From assembly GCA_000697055.1 (NCBI GenBank), contig JNDT01002043.1:1-64000 (forward strand): a stretch of DNA of 64,000 bases, written 5' to 3'. The notes below the pieces were generated by a model, which was not told the origin of the DNA, did not search any database, and saw only the letters and a program-made list of their open reading frames with translations. This DNA comes from Saksenaea vasiformis B4078. Lineage: Eukaryota; Mucoromycota; Mucoromycetes; Mucorales; Saksenaeaceae. Below, piece after piece: positions 1-10,859 of this stretch (position 1 is its first letter; every line of letters begins with the position of its first letter). Made by a program: the position numbers and the translations under genes.

Positions 1-1270
1 TTCCTGTTTAGCACGGCGTTTATCGTCTGTATGATCCTCTCGCCCTAGCTTAGTTACCTGATCACACTCTCGTCGGTTTGGAAAGTGAACGAGGTTTGCA
101 CATCTGCATTACCATTTCTTTCCCACCATCCGTCACGTAAAGTAGCTGCACACGAACGAGGCAATTCTGCCCGCCCATTTGGTTCATCATTCCTCATATA
201 TATTGATGTCAAACGAAGTAACTCCATTTATATCCAATGAAGCGACTTCAGCTTCATGTACATTGTCAAAGGCTAGATCATCATTATCTGAAGTTGATTT
301 CTATGACGCAGAAAGTCTAACCAGCGCAAACCTGTTCGATTGGTCAGCGCAAAAATTATATTCCATCGACGCAAAATTCTGTAAAATGGTTCAAAAGTTT
401 TAAAACGGATACTGAAAGGGGGAATGGCGAATGACCCAAGTGGGACACCTTCATCATTATATTCTGTGCCCACTATTCATAAGGATATTGACAGTAGCTG
501 GGTCTCTTACAAATGATAGATGGCACACAGATAGTAACCAATATAAAAACACAATCTTCCTGTGATCATGGTTGTATCCCATGCTATTTGATCACAACAA
601 ATATTGTAGCCGATGTGTCAGTTAGCGCGTCAGGATAGTACTTATTTGACCTAGATACGTAGTTGGACATAGCTGTAATTCCTTGTTCCTTAAAACTTCC
701 TGCAGTTAAATGTTTGACGACGGGTCTCCTTATGCTTTTCGTTAACGATGCGTAGAGGGCTGTTCACCTTATCTTTCTCAAAAATGCTACCAGAGTGACT
801 TCCATGTCATCCGCCCATCTTTGATTCACATGGACATAGATATCTAAGAAGCTGAAGTTGCCAAGGGGCTCAGACAAATATCAAACAATTACTTTAGAAA
901 CTTGACTTTCATCTGGTCTGCCGAGGATGCAAGCTTGTACAAGACTTTTCAATTTATACGTCTATGCTTTCTTATTCCAGTCGCACGCTCGCCAACTGCT
1001 ACAAGCAGAAATTCATCGTTGGAACGATACACTGTTCCTTCTTGGTGACATCGCCTTAGACCATCCTCATGTACTTCCGTAAATATTTAGATCTATTTCA
1101 CAATGCTGAGTTTTACAACTATGGTATGGTGTGAAGATAATTTTCCGGTGCCATCCTGAATTGGATGCAGTGATGATGTTATCAGTCCTTGTAAAGAAGA
1201 GTAACAGTAATGTTTACTTAACAACAGACAAAAATCGTCCAATGCCAAAAACAGAGAGCGACATAAACAC
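1..1270. other. No recognisable gene
   Basis: Only short, stop-rich frames without family resemblance occur here on either strand. I see no convincing splice-linked exons, RNA gene or repeat. It may hold the 3' flank of the CsbD-like gene that ends at its right edge. Confidence 0.5.
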
Positions 1271-1681
1271 TCATCGCTTGCATCGTTGGAGTTCTTCTTC
1301 GCTCTCTCTCACACGTAACCTTGCTTTAGCTTCCATCTCTGGGTCTCCTGCAACATGTCCAACAGCAGTTTCCACCATCCCCATTAAGCGATTGTACTCA
1401 CCGTGGACACGACTGGGAGCCCCTGCCTGAGATTTCTCATCAGCCTCACGATACGCATGATCTGCCCAAGCTTCATTTGATTTTCCAGAAGATTCCCAAG
1501 ACTCTACTCCCGTCAAATATCCGAGTGTTGCCTGTAACTGACCAGCTCGACGCCAAAACGTACTTTTTAGCTTTGTAATTTCTGGGTCTTCATCACTCGA
1601 AGGTGCTGATTGTGGAACGGACGGAGCTGTGTAACCATAAGGGCTCGCTGGATCAGATCCCTCAGCCTGATCTCTTGACAT
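1271..1681 (-). CDS. Small CsbD-like hydrophilic protein
   Basis: A single uninterrupted 136-residue frame. I chose the methionine starting MSRDQAEGSD because the frame upstream of it is hydrophobic and unlike the rest. The body is strongly charged and helical: a segment around GYLTGVESWESSGKSNEAW, an AxxADxAYREADEKSQ stretch, then GEYNRLMGMVETAVGHVAGD and an acidic/basic C-terminal helix. This alternation of short amphipathic helices with a G-x-(V/I)-T-G-x-x-x spacing resembles the CsbD / fungal 'mismatched base pair and cruciform DNA recognition' proteins, which are small, abundant and stress-linked. There is no signal peptide or membrane segment. The family assignment is by pattern only; the role in this organism is unknown. 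Confidence 0.5.
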   Translation of the reverse strand: MSRDQAEGSDPASPYGYTAPSVPQSAPSSDEDPEITKLKSTFWRRAGQLQATLGYLTGVESWESSGKSNEAWADHAYREADEKSQAGAPSRVHGEYNRLMGMVETAVGHVAGDPEMEAKARLRVRESEEELQRCKR

Positions 1682-3007
1682 TGTATTTTTCGATAGATGT
1701 GTGGTGTGAGACAAGAAAAACCTAATTTGCATTCAGAATTATTTTTTTAATCCAATATGATGTCATTGATTGAAACATGACACATGCATTTTTTCCACCT
1801 CTGTTTGACTTGAATCAGCCCTTCAGGCCCAGACCTACCTGCAAAGGCATATACATATTATGCTGTTTATCGATCCTTTTACGTTACTTTGAACAATATT
1901 TGCATCCACGAAGAGTTAACCTGCACTATGGAAAAATTGACTACGGCTCATCAGGTCGTAAGTTTTTAATTGAATAAATTTGGGTTGAAGCTCACGCCGA
2001 AGAATCTAAAGATGACGCAAATCACACAGAAAAATCGTTTAAATTGATAGTAGTTAAGAGCAAAGTCTCCCAATAGAACAAGCATCAAATATACTGAGAG
2101 AAGAGAAGCTGCACATATCAACTATGCTCTCTTGCAAAAGGTTTCGGCACATTCGCTAGACAGCAGGTTCAACGTCCTTTACAGGATCATCGTATCATGC
2201 GGTACAGAGTAGTTATCTAATTAATAGGAGACCGGTAAAAGCACTCGGAAAATTATGATCGCCTTTCCTTTGGGTTTTATCATCTATATATTGCTATAAA
2301 GTGATTTTTTCAAGGATTTTTTGAAAAAATAATAATTAATTCGGCATTAAGCTACTAGAAGCAGAATAACTAGCGGTCCCTTTAGATGTGATCCTAGCCC
2401 GCCCACGCTAGTGGTATGACCCCCTTATGCAGGTCAACATATGACAATCTGTATTATCCAACCTCACAATTGCTTGCATATGCAATACTGCGTCGTTCTC
2501 ATAAGACAATACTAATGTCCTGCAAGGGGCCATTGATGGTTATTACCCTTGGATTATGATGGGATCGTTTAGATGACTATAGCGATCGTGCTTTCTAAAG
2601 TTTTAGTTGCTTATTGTAGATTAGTAGGATATATCTATAGTGCTGATGCAGACTCGCTAAAACAATAATGCACCTACTAATTCTACCGCGGGGGCAACTG
2701 CAAGTATGAGATGCAAATTCAGAGTATAAGCAAAGAAATGTCTCTATTGAGAGGAGACGGCGGCCATTTTCTTGCATGTCAGTATCGTTGATATAGTGAT
2801 TTTTTGAAAGGATACACTGACTAGGAAAACGTATCCCACGAAAAGTATGATAAGTGGAAAAAAGTAACGGCGAAATATTTCAACGTTTTGTGCCAAACCA
2901 CGTTAAGGGCTTAAATAAAGAGTGGAAACATTAGGATACTACCATATGAAAGGCACAAAATTATCTACTATTCCGGCATTAACGGCTTCTTTGGGACAAT
3001 TCTTTTA
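1682..3007. other. Intergenic, no gene seen
   Basis: AT-rich spacer between the CsbD-like gene and the 3' end of the first glycosyltransferase. Frames are short and unrelated to known families. A small imperfect T/A-rich hairpin lies near 2309-2340, probably chance. Confidence 0.5.
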
Positions 3008-4793
3008 TTATAATGACTTCAGCTTCTTTTGTTCCTGTGCAAGTCGTGCACGCTTTTCGAAAGATTGACGAGCGAGATTAAATGTAAAGGCAACAGGTAT
3101 AATAATAATGAGCGCAAGCACAACGTATAGGTCTATGTTGTGAGCTTTTACAAATGACATCTGACGGGCGGATTCATATCGATGAGGGAACTTCCCATTC
3201 TTGTGCACAAAAGCGGCTTCTTCCACTAGATCTGCTCCTCGCTTTGCGCCATGTTTAGATCGAATTTGTATCAATGCTCGATATCGGTCGACGTCGGCTT
3301 GAATTTCCCCATCTTTATCAAGAGCTACAGCGCGTATCACGCGAGAAGCCTCTTGCACTGACGAAGTATGATCAAACTGTCTGCCCAAATTGTTTCGTTC
3401 AATGATCCAGGAATTTGCAGGTTGATCACCGAACATTGGATACGATACTATCCGTTTACCAGCAAACAAGGACTCGTATACAGAGACTGTGCCACCGTGC
3501 GAAATGAACACAATAGTGGAGGGATGATGAAGTATTGCTTGTTGAGGAGCCCAATTAACCAGGCGGGTATGACTGTTATCCTCTTTGAATAGATCTGCCA
3601 CAGTATAGGTTCTGTTTGTTGAGGTTGTCACGGATGAAGGAAAGCGATTTTTCGAGGAAGCCCACAAGAAACCATCCAGAATACCCTCTTCGATGTTTTC
3701 CAACACCGCTGTCAGGATCAACGTTGTGTCCTCTAGAGATAGTACGGAATGCTGGCCAAATGCTATATATGCAACGCGATGATGGGTCTCCAGAAATGCT
3801 CGGAAGTCTTGGGTTAACGGTCCATAAGAGCGAGGAAAGATAGGACCTACAAGCTCCACAAGGGGACCAACTGGTCGAGGAGGTTCGAATCCAAAAGCAT
3901 TGTTGATCATTTTAATCGAATCAATTATACGGTCATCGGTCAGCACGTAAGGGTCTTTCACGCCGAGTTCTGATCGTACCGTTGTCAACTGTTTGAACTG
4001 AGTGTAAACGCTCTTCATAGCTACAACTGGTAGAATAAAGCTATTGTAGAATCGCTTGCCGAACGATTGATGAAGGGTGATCGGATCATCCAGACACGCC
4101 AGCATCCAGTTGGTGTAAGAGGTAGCCGCATCTTTTCTAACATCAGTTAATGGAGTATAATCCCGATAAAACCTACCTTTACTCCAAGCTGCCGACGATG
4201 TTACAATAGATGGTAAACTTACAGTATCCGCTGCGTCAATACATGCTACATTGATATAGTCGCAGATAACCACGTCGAAGTCATATTTTTGCAAGAAGTC
4301 GCGATGAAACAGGTACTCTAAGGTTTATATACGCATGAGCAATGCGCTATCTGCGTAGTGGTAGTGGTACCATGTCTGTATGATTGTAGTGAGAGCTCGA
4401 GCATGGACTCAAGCATTCGTAACCCGCCCTTATGCATGGCCTTATTCATGATGGCTGTCTCATCGTTGTATCCTGGGCCCATAGAGTGCGTTTTGACTTT
4501 CGGGTGGCGTTTCCCAAATCGGACATGATCGTCCTATTGTATACATTAAGATTGACCGTAGATATGCGAGCCCGCTAATTTACCCTCGTTAAGAATGTCA
4601 CTTGGTGGCCTCTATCTGCAAGCTCATCCGAAATCTCCAATACCCAGTTAACGTGAGAAGAACCACCCCAAAGAGCGGAAAATAGAATCTTCTTTGGAGA
4701 ACGGAAATTTTCGAGTAGCCGTTCTGCCCCTACTAAGACTGCGAGACATACGAAAGCCAAGGTATTGAACAGGAAGCATAAGGTCCACCTCAT
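3008..4793 (-). CDS. UDP-glycosyltransferase, GT1 family, copy A
   Basis: Exons on the minus strand are 4584-4793, 4371-4533, 4177-4317 and 3008-4131, together 1638 nt and 545 aa. The protein starts with a hydrophobic signal peptide (MRWTLCFLFNTLAFVCLAVL), followed by the N-terminal GT-B half with GGSSHVNWVLEISDELADRG. The C-terminal half has the UDPGT signature: WAPQQAILHHPSTIVFISHGG, then ESLFAGKRIVSYPMFGDQPAN. A transmembrane helix (LYVVLALIIIIPVAFTF) and a short basic cytosolic tail end the protein, as in ER or Golgi-lumen sterol, lipid or xenobiotic glucosyltransferases. The acceptor cannot be predicted. The intron at 4132-4176 is 45 nt with no stop, so retention would insert 15 residues in frame. 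Copy B lies about 2.1 kb away with identical exon lengths, so this is a tandem duplication. Confidence 0.87.
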
Positions 4794-4854
4794 TGTCTGA
4801 TTATCCGGCTGGAGATATCGCTTGGAAGAAGGGGAGTCATAAAAGAAAAGAGGA

Positions 4855-4863
4855 GTATTTATG
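4855..4863 (-). promoter_or_regulatory. TATA-like box of glycosyltransferase copy A
   Basis: On the minus strand the sequence reads CATAAATAC about 62 bp upstream of the chosen start codon. The same nine bases occur about 73 bp upstream of copy B. Conservation between the diverged 5' flanks supports a core promoter element. Confidence 0.4.
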
Positions 4864-6899
4864 CCTGTCGACAAAAAGAGGTCTACATCTTAATCCGTTC
4901 CAGCAATGTGTGGTTTGCTTCCTGTAAAATAGACATATTTGGGAAGTGCCTCAGGTAAAAAGCCATAATGCAGGTAGGCGTTCTGGAAGAGAGCGCGACG
5001 AAAATACGGTGTTATTTAGACAACAAGTATGGTTCCAACGAGATATATGAATTGAATTCGTAATTCTCTGACTAGAAATGCATTTTGCGCTAGTTGTTGG
5101 CTCGAAACATGCGCGTTACCGCTCTACGTCTATAAAATTACACAGATTATAAATGAAATCCATATTTAAGTTGTTTTTAGCGGAGTGTGCTCTCTTCCAA
5201 TGACGAGTATTGCCTCAAGCATTCAAACACAAGAAGGTGATAGCTTGCATACACATGCATGTGTGTTGCTTGATCTAGCAACCTATCCAGTCCCATACGA
5301 AAATTTCACAATAGTAAAGGGATGATATGGACTTTCGTATCAAAAATAATCAATCAGCTACTTTGCGCGATGCAAGCATGATCACTATCATAAAATTATT
5401 TGTGTAACGTGGATGGCGTAGAGTTCAGGAAACCCGCAGGTGTTGCAGCATTGGACCCTCACTTTCGGTTTGTGCGATGCAGATCTCGGGCCCGAGAACT
5501 GCTTCGTCGTGTTGTATGGTCGTGGAGATATTCCGCATAGTGCCCACAAGTTCAACGTAGCTGAATATTATCACATTGCCGGCCACACTAACTCACAAGA
5601 GTTGACAGGAATAACGATAGCAACACTTGGCAAAACCTCTGAATTTGAAGAGTGGAGGATGGTCGTGTCTTTCGGAAAGTCCAAAAGTTGAGTGAATGCT
5701 GCGTGTTTCAGCGTCACGCGTGATCTATTTCACAAGTCGTTTCATAAACAAAAATGAGTATATTCTCTTTAGAAACGCTTGTACCATCATACGGCGACAA
5801 TAATTTCAATCAACCTATTTCTTAGAGCACTGGCAGTTGCTCGGGAATTGGCATATTTATTTTGTCAACATTCAAATTGGAAAACGTACAGCCACAGGCA
5901 CAAGCGAACGGTGAAGGACAACTCAGCCTTTCTTTGTTTGAGAGAAGCAGCCGGCATCTGTCAGCACCCTTGAAATTCATGGCCCACATTGTATCCGTCT
6001 ACACTTTAACAACTTTCGAGGAAGACAGCATCTTGGGCTAATTAGCCGGTAGTTTCCTGACGAGAAAGAAAATGCAGCAAGCAACGCAACCATCTTGCGG
6101 GTGCTGATAAACAAGAGTACCTTTTGGACTCCCAACTTGCTTTTGGCTGGACTCACCAACAAATAGGAAAGAGAACGGAACACAGCTCTCCTGGAGTAAC
6201 TACGAAAGTTTCGTTGATAGCGTTTGGCGATGCGATATCTTCCAGATCATTAAACGGAACAAACCAGGTCTCTCAAAACATTCTATTAAGGTTAGAAAAT
6301 GAGATAACTCCATGGTTAACTCCTATAATCGATATTGATGACTAGATATGTTGCAGGTGGATTCTGTGCGAATAAAGCACACGCACTGTAAATATAGAAG
6401 TTATCTTGCGGTAGTCGTACCTTAGAAAAAGTTAAAGCAAAGAGTTAGAAAGCGAAAGTATCTAACCCGTCTCAGACTGTAATGACTGTGCTATGCTGTT
6501 TAGCCAAGGTACAAATGCATTAAAACCGCGTTTGTTCTCTATCGACTGCAATGGTAACAATCGGTGAAAGCCGGAGGTATTCAAGCGACCGTTATAGCGA
6601 CATAAGAGCAAAACTGTAATGGATGCCATAAATGAGCTCCAGATTCGAATTTGCAGCAAATAGATTTATTGGCATTTGAAAGAGGATTGTATGAGACATC
6701 AGGGCGTAATAAAGTAGATTAGTTACGGTACGACATACACGTTGTAAGTCATTTAATCTTTTCACGTTATATTGCTATCGATTATAATATATTCTCAACG
6801 AAGTGTCGTTTCGGTGTGGCCAGACGACTATTGAGCAAATGAGGACGGTAAAAATGCAATTGGGTTGTTAATGTGTATCTTCTTCCAACGTTCTATCTA
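4864..6899. other. Spacer between the two glycosyltransferases
   Basis: No coding family recognised. Open frames such as 5440-5691 (+) lack similarity, splice support and domain signals. It probably contains the upstream region of copy A and the 3' flank of copy B. Confidence 0.5.
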
Positions 6900-8686
6900 T
6901 TACAGTGATTTTAGCTTTTCTTGCTGTCTTCGAAACCGTGCCCGATTTTGGACAAATCGATGAACACGGTTAAACATAAGAGCAATAGGTACAATAATAA
7001 TCAGTGCAAGTGTAAAGTATAGGTCTACGTTATGAGCTTTCACAAATGACATCTGACGAGCGGATTCATATCGATGGGGAAATTTTCCATTCTTGTGCAT
7101 AAACACGGCTTCCTCGACGAGATCGGCTCCTCGCTTGGCACCATACCTGGAGCGAATTTGTATTAACGCTCGATATCTGTCAACGGCAGGTTGGATTTGT
7201 CCGTCTTTATCAAGAGCCACCGTACGTATCGCCTGGAAGGCCTCTTGAAGTGATGATCTATCATCGAACCGTCTGCCCAAGTTATTTCGTTCAATAATCC
7301 AAGAGTTTGCAGGTTGATCGGCAAACAGCGGATATGCCACCATCCGTTTACCAGCAAACAACGATTCGTACATAGAACCAGCCCCACCATGTGTAATAAA
7401 CAGAATTGTAGAGGGATGCTGAAGTACTGCATACTGAGGAGCCCAATCAACAAATCGTGCGTGGCTATTATCTTGTCTAAACAAGTCCTCTAGAGCATAT
7501 GTTCTGTTTGCTGATGTTGTCACAAATGATGGAAACTGGCTTCTTGGACAGGCCCATAGGAAGCCATCTAGAACATTCTGTTCGATATTTTCCAAGAGAG
7601 CCGTCAGTATCAAGGTTGTGTCTTCTATAGTCATCGCCGAATGCTGGCCGAATGCGATATAAGCAACGCGGTAATGTGTGTCGAGAAACCCTTGCAGATT
7701 TTCGGTCAATGGCTCATAGTTTCGGGGAAGAATGGGTCCAACAAACTCGATCAGAGGGTTTACTGGTCGCGGAGGTTCGACTCCAAAGATGCTGTTGACC
7801 ATTTTGATCGCATCGGCTATACGTTCAGCCCGCGACAGATGCGGATCTGCCACGCCAAGCTGTACTTTTATCTGACCCAACTGTTTCAACTGTGGGTATA
7901 CTCGCTTCACAGCTAGGAGTGGGAGCAGAAACCTGTTGTAAAACCGCTTTCCGAACGATTGATAAAGAGTGATTGTATCTTCCATATGTGACAATTGATT
8001 GTTACTATAGGAAACAACAGCATCTTCCCGGATGTCAGAAAAGCAGACGAAGTTTGAGTTGAACTGACTGACCTTTACTCCAAGCTCCAGTTGAAGTTAC
8101 AATATATGGCAGGCCAGCTGTGTCCGCTACGTCCGCACAGACCGGGTTGATGTAATCGCATATAATCATATCGAAGCCATGTTCTCGAATGAACTCCCGA
8201 TGAAAAATGTATTCTAAATATTAATGCAGGTAAGCGACACGTTGATTGTGAGACAATACTACCATCTTTGTATGACTCTACCGCGAAGCCTAATTGTGTG
8301 TAAAGGAACTCTATCCAGGGTTTATGCGAGATTTCCTTCATGACGCTTGATGTATTTATATTTTGCGGACCCATAGAGTATGTGCTGATCCTTGAATAGT
8401 GTTTCCCAAATCGGACATGGTCGTCCTATTCCACAGAGTAAGATTGGCGCAACCCTCATTGTTCAGTTGTTTTTACCTTTGTTAGGAACACCACTTGATG
8501 GCCCCGATCCGCAAGTTCGTCCAGAACTTCCAAAACCCAATTAACATGAGAAGATCCTCCAGCAAGGGCGGTAAACAGGATTTTCTTTGACGAATGAAAA
8601 TTCTCAACAAGCTGCTCTGTTCGTGCGGAAAATGCGAGACACAGGATGCCGACGGCATTGAGGAGAAAATATACGGGCAATTTCAT
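6900..8686 (-). CDS. UDP-glycosyltransferase, GT1 family, copy B
   Basis: Exons are 8477-8686, 8263-8425, 8073-8213 and 6900-8023: 210, 163, 141 and 1124 nt, exactly the lengths in copy A, giving 545 aa. It has a signal peptide (MKLPVYFLLNAVGILCLAFS), the GGSSHVNWVLEVLDELADRG block, the donor-binding signature WAPQYAVLQHPSTILFITHGG with ESLFAGKRMVAYPLFADQPAN, a C-terminal transmembrane helix (LYFTLALIIIVPIALMF) and a basic tail. The third intron (8024-8072, 49 nt) contains an in-frame stop and must be removed, which confirms the homologous intron in copy A. The C-terminal half is very similar to copy A while the signal peptide and exon 2 differ more. Substrate unknown; both copies look intact. 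Confidence 0.87.
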
Positions 8687-8758
8687 AATTACACCGGCAA
8701 GGCCTTTTTTGGAGGGAAGAAAGGAAAAAGACAATGAAAAAGGTGAAAAATGGATAGC

Positions 8759-8767
8759 GTATTTATG
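8759..8767 (-). promoter_or_regulatory. TATA-like box of glycosyltransferase copy B
   Basis: CATAAATAC on the minus strand, about 73 bp upstream of the start codon, shared with copy A. Confidence 0.4.
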
Positions 8768-10111
8768 GACAAAGGAAACTCCTACACCCTGATCAATTGC
8801 AATGGAACAGCATGCTTCTCTTTCCATTGCCTTCTACGGAATTGATGTTTCACAACCTTAGAGGAATAAGGCAATGGGCGTAGATACCACATCTTTCTTC
8901 CTGGAATCACACCTATGATAAGAAAATCCGTAAGCTGACCCTCAGATTAGAAAACTGATCCATATGATAGCCTTTAGATAAGACAGTCACTTGGCCATAG
9001 ATTGTAGTGTAAGTGTTCAGAATTGATTAATGGCCGAAAAGAGTTAGGACTGAACAACATTGACAATCCTTACAATGAATTCGAAAACTTTTATTGGTGT
9101 AACCTCGGTTACAATTTCCCGACTATCACGTATCGCACCTTAACATACACACTTCGCATTATAGATCGGAAGTAAGCCTCGTACGTTACTTATCTAGTTC
9201 AGCTACAATCGCGATACGAGGATTTTACGCAACACAGAAATGCTGAGGATCTAAATTTTTGCACCCTAGCTGTTACTTGACACCCCTTGCGAAAGATTGG
9301 TTTTGGAGTAAGTGGTGATCCACTGTATGCGAACCTTCTCTTTCTCCGATTGTTTTGTGTTACAAATTACCTTAATCCGAGGTGCGCACTTTGCAAACAT
9401 CAAGCCGCTTCTGCAGCCTCTTCACATAATGAGATAGCAGTAGACGTAGCTATGGTTCTTAGATCCTAACCACATAGGCTGTGTGAGACGGGTCTCAGTA
9501 CCTTGACATACGATCTCAAAGAGCACGCGTTTGTATTTTTTAAGAAAACCATCAGAGTTAGGTTAATATCGTGTTTTACATGTCTGCACATGATACAGAT
9601 GACTAATCCCGACGACTGATCTACATCGGTAATGCGAAAATTCAAAAATCTAGCCACAATCCTCTTACCGTGCACAAGCATGACCTCCATACGTTATATT
9701 ATATGCATGGCACATGTGTTTATGAGAGAATGGTATTCCTTGTGTACTGAAGTGTCACTCAGCCGACATGTCAATAGCCGATTGACCTTGTCAATCGAAA
9801 TCTTTCGAGATAGCCATATTTGGAAGGTAGAACAACGAAATGGATCTGAGAACGTTTGATATAAAGCCATACATTCGTTGTATGATCCAGGAACGTCTCA
9901 TTCTTTGGAACGTTCGTGGATTGAGGTCCTTGTCCGAGCAATTATCTCAATTTAGACAAACGCTGAGTGCTATTGGTCATTTCTTTAGGAATTATAGGAT
10001 TTTACCCATCACTTCGCATCTATTTTGAAATTATTTGGCGTCACTTCCAGATGAAGTCTGCGTTTTGAAGTATGTCTTTTTACGTTTGTCCGATGCTATG
10101 ATTGGCGTGTC
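8768..10111. other. Intergenic, no gene seen
   Basis: Upstream flank of glycosyltransferase copy B followed by unannotated spacer. Short frames on both strands have no recognisable domain or splice-linked continuation. Confidence 0.5.
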
Positions 10112-10508
10112 ATGCTCGTCGGTGTTACCTTTGTGTCATTGATAGCTTCCCATGATCTAACGCAAAAGATGTATCAGAGACAGAGTTTTACTGTCTCGTG
10201 CAAGGACGTGTTAACGATAGGACTCGATTATTCGGTGTTAAAGATAGGATTCTTTGTCTCATGCAGAAGGAGCGGCAATGATCGAAATTTTTTACGTCAT
10301 GCAAAAGGGTATGTTATCTCGCGCAGAAGGCGTGTCGGTGATAGGGTACCGTCGCTTCATGCAAGTGGTGAATCAGTGATCTGGTTCTTTTGACTCATAG
10401 AAGCGGCGTCTCAGAAACAGGATTCCGTCGTCTCACACAAAAAGTGCGTTGAAGATAGATTCCTTTTATCTCACACGAAAAGAATGTCTCAGATAACGAA
10501 AAGTGATG
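10112..10508. repeat. Degenerate ~39-bp tandem repeat (minisatellite)
   Basis: Diverged units of about 37-41 bp follow each other. Each begins with a TCTCATGCA- or CTCACACAA-like block, continues with an (A)AGNNGTGT-type block and a GATAGGATT-like block, and ends near TCGTCG or TTTTAT. At least seven units can be traced by eye. The units are too diverged for recent slippage. The array sits directly before a fragment of the dispersed repeat family and 0.35 kb beyond the 3' end of the Aquarius gene. Confidence 0.55.
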
Positions 10509-10559
10509 CATATTTAAAGGGAGCACTTCTTTTTCCTTTTTTTTCTTCTTCATGTAAGT

Positions 10560-10682
10560 TGATTAATCTTCAGACGAAACATTGATGTACTGATGGCCGC
10601 ATATTCAATTCTTCTTTAGCGCAAATTTGGCACTTCAGATACGCAAGATTCATTTAGTGTAGCGTAAAAAATGATTCAATAA
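10560..10682 (+). repeat. Dispersed repeat family, truncated copy E
   Basis: About 120 bp match the right end of copies A and B: TTTAGCGCAAATTTGG, a GCGCA/ACGCA block, then TTTAGTGTAGCGTAAAA and TTCAATAAA. The internal part of the element is missing. Orientation is the same as copies A and B. Confidence 0.55.
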
Positions 10683-10859
10683 ATAATATGTTCCGATCAT
10701 GTTCGAAAGAGCCGTTTAACAATGTATTAATCTTAACACCTGACAACCTCGAGAAACCCTAGACCAGAACGATTATATTGAAAATTTTTTGTTTGTTTTG
10801 TGCGGTCTACAGATCCCTGGCATAGCATGTAACCATAAACGCCGAGCTCGTAGCAGCGG

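Noticed and set aside
2309..2340. A/T-rich hairpin as a terminator
   Set aside because: Too simple in sequence and not placed at a gene end; eukaryotic genes do not need such a structure.
3880..3900. GGTTCGAATCC, resembling a tRNA T-arm
   Set aside because: It lies inside the coding sequence of glycosyltransferase copy A and is not flanked by tRNA arms.
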